A DNA stretch of 64,000 bases from Avibacterium paragallinarum (GCF_900450705.1 NZ_UGHK01000002.1:1616970-1680969); one strand, 5' to 3'; positions 10,043 through 19,426 are shown, counted from the stretch's first letter. Program-made: numbers and translations. Notes: generated by a model from the sequence alone, not told the origin.

Positions 10043-10597
10043 ATGATGAATCAATATGAAAAACAAAAAGCACAAGAACGCACCATTGCATTTTTACAAG
10101 CACAACATATTGCGTTATCAGAAAAGGATAGGGCAAATGTTGAGGTTACCGATTTTGCTTTGAATGAGTGGGAGAAAATTGGCTTACAGCTTATCACCTT
10201 AGTCAATAACGTGCGTTATTGTGCTAAATTATTGGTGCTTTTCCCTCAGCAAAACTGCCCTGAACACCGCCACCCGCCTTTTGAAGGCAGCATCGGTAAG
10301 CAAGAAACATTCCGTTGTTTATTCGGTGAAGTGTATTTATTCGTCGAAGCTCAACAAAATATGCCTCAAAATCTGACCGCACTTTGCAAACAAATTTTGC
10401 CGCCAGAACATCGAAAAAAATGGTACACTGCAAAGCAAGGCTTAATCTTAAAAGCAGGCGATCAATTCACCATTCCACCGAATACCAAACATTGGTTTCA
10501 AGCGGGTGATCAAGGTGCAATTATTGCGGAATATTCAAGTGAAAGCCGTGATGAATTTGATATTTTCACCGATCCAGAGGTTATTAGAATAAGTTAA
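10043..10597 (+). CDS. D-lyxose ketol-isomerase family cupin (YdaE-like)
   Basis: The 184-residue protein is a single cupin with metal ligands visible in CPEHRHPPFEGSIGKQETF (two His and a Glu) and NTKHWF (third His). Flanking segments LLVLFPQQNCPEHRHP and KAGDQFTIPPNTKHWF resemble the D-lyxose isomerases of B. subtilis YdaE and E. coli O157:H7. These Mn-dependent enzymes interconvert D-lyxose with D-xylulose and D-mannose with D-fructose. D-xylulose would feed the kinase encoded across the divergent promoter. GAGGGAG precedes tandem ATGs. Its stop overlaps the regulator start (TAATG). Family call is strong; physiological substrate is inferred. Confidence 0.8.
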   Translation: MMNQYEKQKAQERTIAFLQAQHIALSEKDRANVEVTDFALNEWEKIGLQLITLVNNVRYCAKLLVLFPQQNCPEHRHPPFEGSIGKQETFRCLFGEVYLFVEAQQNMPQNLTALCKQILPPEHRKKWYTAKQGLILKAGDQFTIPPNTKHWFQAGDQGAIIAEYSSESRDEFDIFTDPEVIRIS

Positions 10598-11583
10598 TGG
10601 CAACAAATCATAAAAAGGTTAAATTAGAGCATATCGCCTTGGCTTGCGGGGTAAGCAAGATCACGGTTTCACGCACCTTGTCTAATCCAAGCAAAGTAAA
10701 ACCTGAAACAAGAAACAAAATCCTGAGTGCTGCACAAAAAATGGGGTATTTTTCCCCGCACAGTAACAATGTGCGTAAACACAATAAACTCATTGGGATC
10801 ATCAATCCCAATATGCAAAATCCCTTTTTTGGTCGTTTAGCCCAGTTAATGACGAAAATTTCCGTAGAATTGAACTATGATATTTTGATGTTTGATTCCT
10901 ATGAATCGGCTCAAATTGAGCAACAATCGATCCAAAAATTGATCGAATATGGGGCAGATGCCATTATTTTATCAACCATTTCCTCCGATCGTCATTATCA
11001 GCCAAGCTACTTGCAACAACTTGACGAACTCAATATTCCCGTGATCCTATTAGATCGCGAAATTGGCGATGGAAAATACAACGGCATTTATATCGACAAC
11101 CTCCATTGTGGTGTAGAAGCCGCAAATTATTTTAACCAAAGTGCCTATGAGGATATTGTCGTCATTGCAGGGCCTGCCTCATCAAGAGTGTCTTCGGAGC
11201 GAATTTCGGGCTTCATCTCCACCTTATCCGCCGATAAAAAATTAAGCCTGTCGCACGCCGATTTTTTTATGGACGAAGCCTATACCGTCGCCAAAAATTA
11301 TTTAGAAAAAAACCACCGCCCTTTAGCTTTTTTAGGCTTAAACAACCAAATTTCACTCGGGATCTTAAAAGCCTGTATTGAAAAACAATTAGTTTTCAAA
11401 AAAGATTTCGATCTTTTTAGCATTGATAATGTGCCTTACGCGGAAGTCTTTGGTTTTCATATTCCTTGCATTTCGCACAATCTCTATGAAATCGCCTATC
11501 AGGCAATCCAGCTTGCAATGCGAACGCTGTCATCAAATGAAAAGCCCTCAAGGATTATTATCCGCGGTGATGTTTGTTTGTAA
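10597..11583 (+). CDS. LacI-family transcriptional regulator
   Basis: The 328-residue protein has an N-terminal HTH (KLEHIALACGVSKITVSRTLSNPSKV, residues about 7-32), the hinge-helix region around KILSAAQKMGYFSPH, and a periplasmic-binding-like effector domain (LIGIINPNMQNPFFGRLAQLM onward). It overlaps the isomerase gene by one base, so the two are co-transcribed, and is divergent from the catabolic operon. It most likely represses or induces this cluster in response to a pentose or pentitol through the palindromes at 9894-9931. The effector is unknown. Confidence 0.88.
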   Translation: MATNHKKVKLEHIALACGVSKITVSRTLSNPSKVKPETRNKILSAAQKMGYFSPHSNNVRKHNKLIGIINPNMQNPFFGRLAQLMTKISVELNYDILMFDSYESAQIEQQSIQKLIEYGADAIILSTISSDRHYQPSYLQQLDELNIPVILLDREIGDGKYNGIYIDNLHCGVEAANYFNQSAYEDIVVIAGPASSRVSSERISGFISTLSADKKLSLSHADFFMDEAYTVAKNYLEKNHRPLAFLGLNNQISLGILKACIEKQLVFKKDFDLFSIDNVPYAEVFGFHIPCISHNLYEIAYQAIQLAMRTLSSNEKPSRIIIRGDVCL

Positions 11584-11588
11584 AAAAG

Positions 11589-11618
11589 AAAAAGCACGAA
11601 CCCAATTCGTGCTTTTTT
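11589..11618. terminator. Bidirectional terminator between lacI-type regulator and hslO
   Basis: A 12-bp perfect stem AAAAAGCACGAA / TTCGTGCTTTTT with a 5-base loop and A and T tracts on both sides serves the converging genes. Confidence 0.9.
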
Positions 11619-11633
11619 CCTTATTCCACCGTC

Positions 11634-12503
11634 TTATTCCGCTACATTTCGCAATTTTTCAATGGCTTCTTTATTAAAGAAATAATGCGTTCCACAACAT
11701 TCGCATTGCATATCAATGCTGCCGTTGTGTTCAGCGAGGATTTCGTCAATTTCTGCCTCTGGCAAGAGCAATAATGCCCCGCCCGAACGCTCTGGTGAGC
11801 AGCCACAGAAAAAGCTAACTTGCTGAGCAGGGTAAATTTCTACGGTTTCTTCGTGATATAAACGATAAAGCATTTCTTCCGCAGTTAGCCCGAAAATTTC
11901 CTCGTCTTTCACGGTAGCGGTGAGGGTAGCAAGGTGTTCAAAATCCCCCTCTTCGCCCACGCCATCAGGCATCACTTGCAATAACATTCCCGCTGCTACA
12001 GGCTCACCATTAAATTCACCAGTACGGATAATAAGCTGGGTTTGCAACTGCTCTGAACGCACAAAATAATCTTCTAAACATTCCGTGATTGTCGGCTTGT
12101 CAAGGCTGATAACCCCTTGATAACGTTCACCCTCATTAGGTGTAATGGTGATGACCAACACGCCTTTGCCGATAAGCTCGCTTAGGCTCATTTCATCACG
12201 CACTTCGCCTTGCAAACGTGCCAACGCACGCATTTTTTGATCGTCTGAACCATTCACTAAAGCCAAAGAGAGCGGGCCGTCCCCTTGAATTTGCACGGTA
12301 ATGCTGCCGTTAAATTTTAGCGTTGCGGTTAAAAGACTGGTCGCCACCATCATTTCGCCCAATAAATTTTGCACCACTTTCGGATAATGATGAGTGTTTA
12401 AGGTGTCTTTAAAACTTTGGTTTAAGCGTACCCATTCACCGCGTACAGCACGGTTTTTAAATAGATAACGGTAAAGTTTGTCGTTGTCTGCTTGATATGT
12501 CAT
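11634..12503 (-). CDS. hslO: Redox-regulated chaperone Hsp33
   Basis: The 289-residue cytosolic holdase carries the four redox-sensing cysteines as CGC (SFFCGCSPERSGG, near residue 231) and CECCG (near 264), which bind zinc when reduced and form disulfides on oxidative activation. The N-terminal YRYLFKNRAVRGEWVRLN and LLGEMMVATSLL are family hallmarks. In many gammaproteobacteria hslR immediately precedes hslO; here an IS1016 copy plus a remnant-like spacer separates them, which may uncouple hslO transcription. Confidence 0.96.
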   Translation of the reverse strand: MTYQADNDKLYRYLFKNRAVRGEWVRLNQSFKDTLNTHHYPKVVQNLLGEMMVATSLLTATLKFNGSITVQIQGDGPLSLALVNGSDDQKMRALARLQGEVRDEMSLSELIGKGVLVITITPNEGERYQGVISLDKPTITECLEDYFVRSEQLQTQLIIRTGEFNGEPVAAGMLLQVMPDGVGEEGDFEHLATLTATVKDEEIFGLTAEEMLYRLYHEETVEIYPAQQVSFFCGCSPERSGGALLLLPEAEIDEILAEHNGSIDMQCECCGTHYFFNKEAIEKLRNVAE

Positions 12504-12672
12504 TTTGTCCTCAATAAATCTTTAGGTTGTACCATTTGCTGAGTGCATTAAGAAAAGAATAGATTTCACCTTTAGGAATATGCTCCCCACGATGCTCACA
12601 CTCAACTTGGCAATGGGCTTAATATTGGGACGATTTTGCCGATCACAAGATCAATCCTGATATTTAAACTTA
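12504..12672. other. Spacer between hslO and the IS1016 copy
   Basis: This holds no complete gene. The first bases next to the IS, in the hslR frame, encode the lost C-terminus KYQD and stop. On the minus strand a startless open stretch (12511-12618) reads ...EHRGEHIPKGEIYSFLNALSK..., possibly a gene remnant; I do not recognise it. The end of the 8-bp target TAAACTTA is at 12665-12672. Confidence 0.5.
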
Positions 12673-13391
12673 GGGGCTGTCCTAGATAACTAGACTAAAC
12701 TCCCTTTAACCAATTGTTTTAAAATAGAAATTTGACTTTTTATGTTGCTGTAATTAAAACGCCATTCACATTCCTTTAAATAAAGCTCAAAATGCGCTTT
12801 TGGGATACCATTAAATTTGCGTAAATGGCGTTTTGCTTGGCTTCAAAAATTCTCAATTCCGTTAATGTGGTTATGATTTTCAGCAAAATGTGTGCTGTGA
12901 TTGATACGAAAATGACTAAATTCACTCACATCAAGCACGTCATAACTACGATAATTATCGGTGTAAACAATACTATCAGGCTTTACCTGCTCCCGAATAA
13001 TGGGTAACAAGGTGGCAGATTGCGTATTTGGAACCGCAACGGTATAAACCTTGCCATTGCGCTTGAGAAGCCCGAATACCGCAATTTTCCCTGCCGCACC
13101 ACGACCACGTTTGCCTTTGCGAGCACCGCCAAAATAACTTTCATCGGCTTCAATTTCACCTTCAAACATCTCTAAGTGAAGGCTGTTTTGATAGATGAGT
13201 TGGCGTAAACGATGAAAGTAATATGCGGCAGTCGTTTTGTTTACATTGACTAACTCTGCTGCTGTCCTTGCAGTAACACCTGCAACAAATAGCTCAATGA
13301 GTTTATTTTGTTTGTGCTGACTTAGACGACTTTTTCTCATTGGTTCATTCTAACCTAAATAGATTTTTTAGTTGTTATCTAGGACAGCCCC
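12673..13391 (-). mobile_element. IS1016-type insertion sequence (IS1595 family), copy 1
   Basis: The 719-bp element is bounded by perfect 18-bp terminal inverted repeats beginning GGGGCTGTCCTAGATAAC and flanked by an intact 8-bp target duplication TAAACTTA (12665-12672 and 13392-13399). It carries one transposase gene interrupted by a TGA. It sits in the last codons of hslR. It is nearly identical to the copy at 59025-59743; one coding difference (Arg/Cys) was seen. The clean duplication indicates a simple, fairly recent insertion. Confidence 0.95.
12690..13340 (-). pseudogene. IS1016 transposase with internal TGA
   Basis: The frame encodes a DDE transposase of the ISXO2/IS1595 kind: MRKSRLSQHKQNKLIELF, an N-terminal HTH (ARTAAELVNVNKTTAAYYF), EADESYFGG, SIVYTDNYRSYD and NHINGIENF. 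At 12843-12845 it meets TGA where IS1016 relatives have tryptophan (IENFW), then continues in frame for about 50 family-like codons (SQAKRHLRKFNGIPK ... LKQLVKGSLV) to TAG at 12690. The 165-residue truncated product lacks the C-terminal part of the catalytic fold, including the segment expected to follow the last His-Asn-Glu-like motif, so activity is doubtful. Confidence 0.88.
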
Positions 13392-13797
13392 TAAACTTAA
13401 GCAAATCTCGCCGCTCTTTTTTATTTGGACGGCGTTCAGGATTTGGCATTGAAAGGGCATTGTTTTTACGCGCCAGTGCTAACTTTTCTCGTTTCTCCAC
13501 ACTTTGCGCCGTTTCTTGATACAACAGTTGCGCTTCTGGTGCGCCTCGGCGTTGGTTGGAAAGGGCAAGCACTTGCACTTCTTTTTCCTCATTGCCTTGG
13601 CGTAATTTAATCAATGCCCCCACTTCCACGGTTTTATTCGGCTTGGTACGCTGATTGTTATAATGCACCTTACCGCCGTCAATCATTTCTTTCGCAATGG
13701 TGCGAGTTTTATAAAAACGTGCCGCCCACAGCCATTTGTCTAAACGAACCTCGTTATCTTCTTGATTATCCCGTTGCTTTGCAGAATTTTTTGCCAT
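13375..13797 (-). CDS. hslR: Heat-shock protein 15 (S4-domain RNA-binding protein), C-terminus altered by IS1016
   Basis: The 140-residue protein has an S4 domain (VRLDKWLWAARFYKTRTIAKEMIDGGKVHYN, residues about 17-47) and the basic tail NPERRPNKKERRDLLKF. Hsp15 binds free 50S subunits carrying nascent peptidyl-tRNA and recycles them. The IS lies in the final codons: the natural end, recoverable beyond the IS as KYQD and stop, is replaced by RGCPR and a stop from the IS terminus. Net change is small and outside the S4 domain, so function is probably kept. Confidence 0.93.
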   Translation of the reverse strand: MAKNSAKQRDNQEDNEVRLDKWLWAARFYKTRTIAKEMIDGGKVHYNNQRTKPNKTVEVGALIKLRQGNEEKEVQVLALSNQRRGAPEAQLLYQETAQSVEKREKLALARKNNALSMPNPERRPNKKERRDLLKFRGCPR

Positions 13798-13936
13798 TTT
13801 GCTTTTCCCCTTATTTTTAAAGTGCGGTGTTTTTTCCGTATTTTATGCCATAAGACAAGATTTAGACAAAAATTTGATCCGAACTAATAAAATTCAGATA
13901 GAATAAAACATTTTCATAACTAAATTGAGGAAAATT

Positions 13937-15961
13937 ATGCAAACACCAATGCCAAATTCGCCCAGTTTAAAAGAGCTAACCTTTCGCGGAATGTTCTTAG
14001 GGGCGTTAATTACGGTGATTTTCACCGCATCAAATGTTTATCTTGGGCTAAAAGTGGGGCTGACGTTCGCCTCATCAATCCCTGCCGCAGTAATATCAAT
14101 GGCGGTGCTGAAAATGTTTTCAGGTTCAAATATCTTAGAAAATAATATGGTACAAACCCAAGCCTCAGCTGCAGGTACGCTTTCTTCAGTGATTTTCGTC
14201 ATCCCAGGATTGTTGATGATGGGATATTGGCAAGATTTCCCTTTCTGGCAAACCTTATTAATTTGTGCTGCTGGGGGGATTTTAGGGGTGATTTTCACCG
14301 TGCCATTACGCCAAGTGATGGTGGCGAAAAGTGATTTACCTTATCCAGAAGGCGTTGCCGCTGCAGAAATTCTCAAAGCGGGCAACCACGAAGAAGGAAA
14401 AGGCGATAGCGGCATTAAAGAGATCGCAGCAGGTGGTGTAATTGCCGCCGTGGTGAGCTTTGCTACCAATGGATTACGCTTGATTGCCGATGGTGCAAGT
14501 CTGTGGTTTAAAGGGGGAAATGCCGTTTTCCAAGTGCCTATGGGCTTCTCCCTCGCCTTATTAGGTGCTGGTTATTTAGTAGGAATTGTGGGCGGTATCG
14601 CCATTTTAGTGGGAATTTTCCTCACTTGGGGCGTTGCTGTACCTTATTTCACCAGCACCTCATCAATGCCTGTGGACGCGGATATGGTGGGCTATGCGAT
14701 GGGTATTTGGAAAAGCAAAGTGCGTTTTATAGGTGTGGGAACCATCGGCATTGCGGCAATTTGGACATTGCTGGTGTTAATGAAACCGATGATCCAAGGA
14801 ATGGCACAATCTTTCCGTGCGTTAAAAGATCCTTCCGCACAAACCAATGATCGCACACAACTTGATTTATCCCCTAAATCAATGATTTATATTACAATCG
14901 CCGCAATCGCCTTGATTATGGTGGCACTTCACCACTTCATTGCACAAGCACCGATTGCCACAGAATATGCCTTATTATTTGTTATTGTGTGTACCTTCTT
15001 AGCGGTGTTTATCGGCTTTTTCGTTGCCGCAGCCTGTGGTTATATGGCAGGGCTTGTGGGATCATCATCTAGCCCAATCTCAGGTATTGGGATTATTTCC
15101 GTGGTCATCACTTCCCTCACCTTATTCTTACTCGGTAAAATGACGGGCTTAATCGACTCGCCAGAGGGAATGAAATTTCTCACTGCATTGACCATTTTTA
15201 CTGGCTCAATCGTCATCACCACTGCGGCGATTTCTAACGACAACCTGCAAGATCTCAAAACTGGGTTGTTGGTGCAAGCCACCCCTTGGCGTCAACAAGT
15301 GGCATTAATTATCGGCTGTGTGGTAGGTGCGTTCGTCATCGCCCCCGTGCTAGAAATTCTCTACCACGCCTACGGCTTCACAGGGGCATTACCACGTGCG
15401 GATATGGATCCAAGCCAAGCCCTTTCCGCCCCACAAGCCACTTTAATGACTACCATCGCAACGGGCATTTTCTCGAGCAATTTAGAATGGCGTTATATCT
15501 TTATGGGGATCGGATTAGGCTTAGCCCTCATCATCATTGATACGCTATTGAAAAAAGCCAGCCAAAATCGCTTTGCCCTGCCTGCCCTCGCTGTAGGAAT
15601 GGGGATTTATTTACCTCCAGTTGTAAATATGCCTATCGTCATTGGTGCGGTGCTAGCTTGGTTTATCAACCGACACTTAATGGCTTATGCACAACGCAAC
15701 GGTAAAAATCTTAATGATGTGAAGAAAAAAGCAGAACGCTACGGCACCTTATTCGCCGCAGGTTTGATTGTGGGGGAAAGCTTAATTGGCGTGATTCTCG
15801 CCTTTATCATCGCCGCTTCTGTTACTTCTGGCGGTTCAGATGCACCGCTTGCACTTTCATTAGAAAACTGGGACAGCACCGCAGAATGGCTCGGATTAGC
15901 CGTTTTCATTCTCGGCGTGATCATCTACGCCCTGCGCGTCCTACGTGCGAAAAATACATAA
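13937..15961 (+). CDS. OPT-family oligopeptide transporter
   Basis: This large inner-membrane protein of 674 residues has about 15 hydrophobic segments. It starts MQTPMPNSPSLKELTFRG (GAGGA 6 bases upstream) and contains ELTFRGMFLGALITVIFTASNVYLGLKVG, PYPEGVAAAEILKAG and GSSSSPISGIGI, typical of the bacterial OPT subfamily. These are secondary, probably proton-coupled carriers of small peptides or peptide-like metal chelators. Substrate cannot be read from sequence. It is monocistronic, divergent from hslR, with a paired-USS terminator downstream. Confidence 0.9.
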   Translation: MQTPMPNSPSLKELTFRGMFLGALITVIFTASNVYLGLKVGLTFASSIPAAVISMAVLKMFSGSNILENNMVQTQASAAGTLSSVIFVIPGLLMMGYWQDFPFWQTLLICAAGGILGVIFTVPLRQVMVAKSDLPYPEGVAAAEILKAGNHEEGKGDSGIKEIAAGGVIAAVVSFATNGLRLIADGASLWFKGGNAVFQVPMGFSLALLGAGYLVGIVGGIAILVGIFLTWGVAVPYFTSTSSMPVDADMVGYAMGIWKSKVRFIGVGTIGIAAIWTLLVLMKPMIQGMAQSFRALKDPSAQTNDRTQLDLSPKSMIYITIAAIALIMVALHHFIAQAPIATEYALLFVIVCTFLAVFIGFFVAAACGYMAGLVGSSSSPISGIGIISVVITSLTLFLLGKMTGLIDSPEGMKFLTALTIFTGSIVITTAAISNDNLQDLKTGLLVQATPWRQQVALIIGCVVGAFVIAPVLEILYHAYGFTGALPRADMDPSQALSAPQATLMTTIATGIFSSNLEWRYIFMGIGLGLALIIIDTLLKKASQNRFALPALAVGMGIYLPPVVNMPIVIGAVLAWFINRHLMAYAQRNGKNLNDVKKKAERYGTLFAAGLIVGESLIGVILAFIIAASVTSGGSDAPLALSLENWDSTAEWLGLAVFILGVIIYALRVLRAKNT

Positions 15962-15967
15962 AAATCC

Positions 15968-16014
15968 CACCGCACTTTGAATGTTGAAAGTAAAACGAAA
16001 GTGCGGTGTTTTTT
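15968..16014 (+). terminator. Paired-USS terminator of the OPT gene
   Basis: CACCGCACTTT and AAAGTGCGGTG form an 11-bp stem around a 19-base loop, followed by TTTTTT. Confidence 0.85.
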
Positions 16015-16238
16015 ACCGTTATTTTTGTATTGAGAAAATTAAGAAAAAATAGCGTTAAAAAGCACCGCACTATTTTTTTTATTTTTATAAAACAAGAATT
16101 ATTCAACCAACTGCTGGGGCGTATCACATACGCCGCCATCATAAGGTCAAGCCACTATAGACTGCCCTCCCCCACTTTTGCCCTTTGCTAGCCCCTTTGT
16201 TATACTCTCCCTATGGTTTCATTGTTTAGGTCGCTGTT

Positions 16239-17045
16239 GTGTTACTTCATTCTTCTTTGTTGCAATCGGTATTAATGCTTGCCGAACAGGCAGGCGATCA
16301 CCTCAATCATTTTTATAGCAAAAATCTTCAGTCGGAACTCAAGGCGGACAATACGCCCGTAACGGAAGCAGATTTGTTTGTGAGCCAATTTTTGATCGAA
16401 AAACTGACCACACTTACCCCTCGGCTTCCCGTGTTGTCAGAAGAAAGTTGCAAGATGACTTTTGCTGAACGTCAACAATGGCAGACTTATTGGCTGGTTG
16501 ATCCGTTGGACGGCACGCAGCAATTTCTTAATCGCACGGACAATTTTTCGGTGTTGATTGCCTTGGTGCATCACAACCGCCCTGTGCTTGGGGTGATTCA
16601 TTCCCCGCAATCGCAAAGCACGTATTACGCGACGCAAGGTGGCGGAGCGTATAAAAAAACCTCGCATAAAACCACCGCACTTTTACCGCAAGCCCTTGAT
16701 TTTACACAGCCGATCCGCATTGCTGTTGGTTCACACTCGGCTGCGAAGAAAGTACGGTCTGTTTTGAACCCTGTTTTTTCTTATGATTTCCATATCATCG
16801 GCTCAAGCGGGATTAAAAGTGCGTTAGTGGCGGAGGGATCGGCGGATTGTTACGTTCGGTTAGGCGAAACAGGCGAGTGGGATACGGCAGCGGCAGAAAT
16901 TATTTTAGCGGAAATGGGCGGTGGTATTTTTGATCGCCATTTCCAGCCACTCACTTATAATCAGCGGGAAACCTTAGTCAATCCTGATTTCGTGATGGTG
17001 GCAAATCGTCAGCGAAACTGGCACGATGTCTTTCAATTTAATTAA
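16239..17045 (+). CDS. cysQ: 3'(2'),5'-bisphosphate nucleotidase CysQ
   Basis: The 268-residue inositol-monophosphatase-fold enzyme shows the metal-binding motif WLVDPLDGTQQFL (near residue 86), the earlier ADNTPVTEADL and EES glutamates, and the late GETGEWDTAAAEIILAEMGG. It dephosphorylates PAP from sulfur assimilation, avoiding PAP toxicity. A GTG start at 16239 is used in this call; ATG at residue 13 is an alternative, and the ribosome site is weak for either. The 277 bases upstream hold a USS terminator, another USS-like site and AT-rich promoter DNA. Confidence 0.92.
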   Translation: MLLHSSLLQSVLMLAEQAGDHLNHFYSKNLQSELKADNTPVTEADLFVSQFLIEKLTTLTPRLPVLSEESCKMTFAERQQWQTYWLVDPLDGTQQFLNRTDNFSVLIALVHHNRPVLGVIHSPQSQSTYYATQGGGAYKKTSHKTTALLPQALDFTQPIRIAVGSHSAAKKVRSVLNPVFSYDFHIIGSSGIKSALVAEGSADCYVRLGETGEWDTAAAEIILAEMGGGIFDRHFQPLTYNQRETLVNPDFVMVANRQRNWHDVFQFN

Positions 17046-17117
17046 TCAGAACTATTGGTAATTTCGCCTATTTAGGCATATTATTGAGCAACAATTTTTA
17101 ACAGATGTAGGAACATT

Positions 17118-18611
17118 ATGAATAATCTGAATGCAGAACGAAATTGTATCGTGATTTTTGGGGCATCGGGCGATCTCACGCACCGCAAATTAATCCCCGC
17201 CCTTTACAATTTGTATAAATTAGGCCGTTTAGACCAACATTTTTCCGTGCTTGGGGTGGCAAGAACGGTGATGACAGACGAAGAATTTCGCGAAAAAATG
17301 CGTCAAGCACTAGTCAAAAGCGAAAAAGCAAGCGGTGAGCAACTTGATGAATTTTGTAGCCATCTTTACTATCAAGCCTTAAACACCTCTGACGCTGCCG
17401 ACTACGGCAAACTCGTGCCACGCCTTGATGAATTACACGATAAATATCAAACCGCTGGCAACACGCTTTATTATATGTCCACCCCGCCAAGTTTATATGG
17501 CGTGATCCCTGAATGCCTTGCCGCTCACGGGCTGAATACGGAAGAATACGGCTGGAAACGTTTGATCGTAGAAAAACCATTTGGTTACGACATCAAAACC
17601 GCGAAAACCTTAGATATTCAAATTCACCGCTTCTTTGAAGAGCATCAAATTTACCGTATCGACCATTATCTCGGCAAAGAAACGGTGCAAAATTTGCTCG
17701 TATTGCGTTTTTCTAATGGCTTGTTTGAACCGTTATGGAACCGCAATTTTATTGATTATGTGGAAATCACTGGGGCGGAGCAACTCGGCGTGGAAGAACG
17801 TGGTGGCTATTATGATGGCTCTGGTGCGATGCGTGATATGTTCCAAAACCACCTCTTGCAAGTGTTGGCGATGATTGCAATGGAACCCCCTGCGATTATT
17901 AATGCGGATTCTATGCGTGATGAAGTGGCGAAAGTGTTGCACTGCCTACACCCATTAAGCGAAGAAGATGTGAAAAATAACTTAGTGCTAGGTCAATACA
18001 CCCGTGGTTTTATTGATGGCAAAGAAGTGAAAGGCTACCTTGAAGAAAAAGGCGTGCCGCCTGATTCTACCACCGAAACCTATTTGGCGTTGCGTTGCGA
18101 AATCGACAACTGGCGTTGGGCAGGTGTGCCGTTTTATGTTCGTAGCGGAAAACGCTTGCCTGCACGAGTTACGGAAGTGGTGATCCATTTCAAAACCACG
18201 CCACACCCGGTGTTTAGCCAAAACGCACCTGAAAATAAATTAATTATCCGCATTCAGCCTGACGAGGGCATTTCAATGCGATTCGGTTTGAAAAAACCGG
18301 GTGCAGGCTTTGAAGCCAAAGAAGTGTCAATGGATTTCCGCTACGCAGATTTGGCTCAACCAAGTTTATTAAGTGCGTACGATCGCTTGTTGCTAGACGC
18401 AATGAAAGGTGATGCCACCCTCTTTGCGCGTACGGACACCGTACACGCCTGCTGGAAATTTGTGCAGCCAATTTTAGATTACAAAGCAGAACGCGGTCGT
18501 ATTTATGAATACGAAGCGGGAACTTGGGGGCCGACAGAAGCAGACAAACTCATTGCCCGCACAGGACGAGTTTGGCGTAAACCGAGCGGTTTAATGAAGA
18601 AAAAAGTTTAA
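17118..18611 (+). CDS. zwf: Glucose-6-phosphate 1-dehydrogenase
   Basis: The 497-residue enzyme has the NADP fingerprint [20 protein letters not shown] (residues about 10-29) and the substrate-binding [13 protein letters not shown] (near 177) with the catalytic histidine region following it. It oxidises glucose 6-phosphate to 6-phosphogluconolactone, entry to the oxidative pentose phosphate pathway. AGGA precedes the ATG. Next in the same direction are pgl, an inserted toxin-antitoxin pair and gnd, the remaining steps of the branch. Confidence 0.97.
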   Translation: MNNLNAERNCIVIFGASGDLTHRKLIPALYNLYKLGRLDQHFSVLGVARTVMTDEEFREKMRQALVKSEKASGEQLDEFCSHLYYQALNTSDAADYGKLVPRLDELHDKYQTAGNTLYYMSTPPSLYGVIPECLAAHGLNTEEYGWKRLIVEKPFGYDIKTAKTLDIQIHRFFEEHQIYRIDHYLGKETVQNLLVLRFSNGLFEPLWNRNFIDYVEITGAEQLGVEERGGYYDGSGAMRDMFQNHLLQVLAMIAMEPPAIINADSMRDEVAKVLHCLHPLSEEDVKNNLVLGQYTRGFIDGKEVKGYLEEKGVPPDSTTETYLALRCEIDNWRWAGVPFYVRSGKRLPARVTEVVIHFKTTPHPVFSQNAPENKLIIRIQPDEGISMRFGLKKPGAGFEAKEVSMDFRYADLAQPSLLSAYDRLLLDAMKGDATLFARTDTVHACWKFVQPILDYKAERGRIYEYEAGTWGPTEADKLIARTGRVWRKPSGLMKKKV

Positions 18612-18680
18612 CCCCGTTTCTCATCATTACTCCCATTGCTCTTCGTGGCGGGGAGCAGTGGGAAAATTTTGGAGAATACA

Positions 18681-19379
18681 ATGAACACCGTTATTTTTGA
18701 CAATGCACAATGTGCGGTAGAAAAAATCGCTGACGAGCTTAAACAATACAGCCTTGAGGGTCGCCCCGTGCATATTTCCCTTTCAGGCGGCAGCACGCCA
18801 AAACTCTTGTTTAAAACCTTGGCAGCAGCCCCATACAACCAAGCCATTCAATGGCAAAACCTGCATTTTTGGTGGGGCGATGATCGAATGGTTGATCCCT
18901 CTGAGCCTGAAAGCAACTATGGCGAAGTGCAAAAGTTATTGTTCGATCATATTGCTATTCCTGCGGAAAACATTCACCGCATTCGTGGGGAAGCCCCTGT
19001 GGAGCAGGAACTCGTGCGCTTCCAAAATGAACTGGCAGAAGTCGTGCCGAACGGCGAGTTTGATTGGATTATTTTAGGAATGGGGGCAGACGGGCATACC
19101 GCCTCATTATTCCCACATCAAACCAATTTTGATGACGAGAATTTAGCGGTGATTGCCAAACACCCAGAAACAGGACAAGTGCGAATTTCCAAAACGGCTA
19201 AATTACTTGAGCAAGCTAAACGCATTACCTATTTGGTAACCGGTGCGGCAAAAGCGGAAATTTTAAAAGAAATCCAAAGTACCCCTGCGGAAAATCTGCC
19301 TTACCCCGCGGCGAAAATCAAAGCAAAAAATGGCGTAACGGAATGGTATTTGGATAAAGACGCTGCGAAGTTGTTGTAA
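18681..19379 (+). CDS. pgl: 6-phosphogluconolactonase
   Basis: The 232-residue enzyme hydrolyses 6-phosphogluconolactone. Motifs: HISLSGGSTPKLLFKTL (near residue 33), HFWWGDDRMV and WIILGMGADGHTASLFP, typical of the DevB-type lactonases. The frame opens 15 codons earlier, but GGAG lies 6 bases before the ATG of MNTVIFDNAQ, which gives the usual length. It lies 69 bases after zwf, presumably in one operon. Confidence 0.95.
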   Translation: MNTVIFDNAQCAVEKIADELKQYSLEGRPVHISLSGGSTPKLLFKTLAAAPYNQAIQWQNLHFWWGDDRMVDPSEPESNYGEVQKLLFDHIAIPAENIHRIRGEAPVEQELVRFQNELAEVVPNGEFDWIILGMGADGHTASLFPHQTNFDDENLAVIAKHPETGQVRISKTAKLLEQAKRITYLVTGAAKAEILKEIQSTPAENLPYPAAKIKAKNGVTEWYLDKDAAKLL

Positions 19380-19426
19380 GATATAAAGTGCGGTGATTTT
19401 TTAGGAAATTTTTATTGGGAAAACAA

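Noticed and set aside
12843-12845. Selenocysteine or Trp recoding of the transposase TGA
   Set aside because: TGA ends many ordinary genes here (for example fucR, hepT), no SECIS-like structure is evident, and relatives have a plain tryptophan codon.
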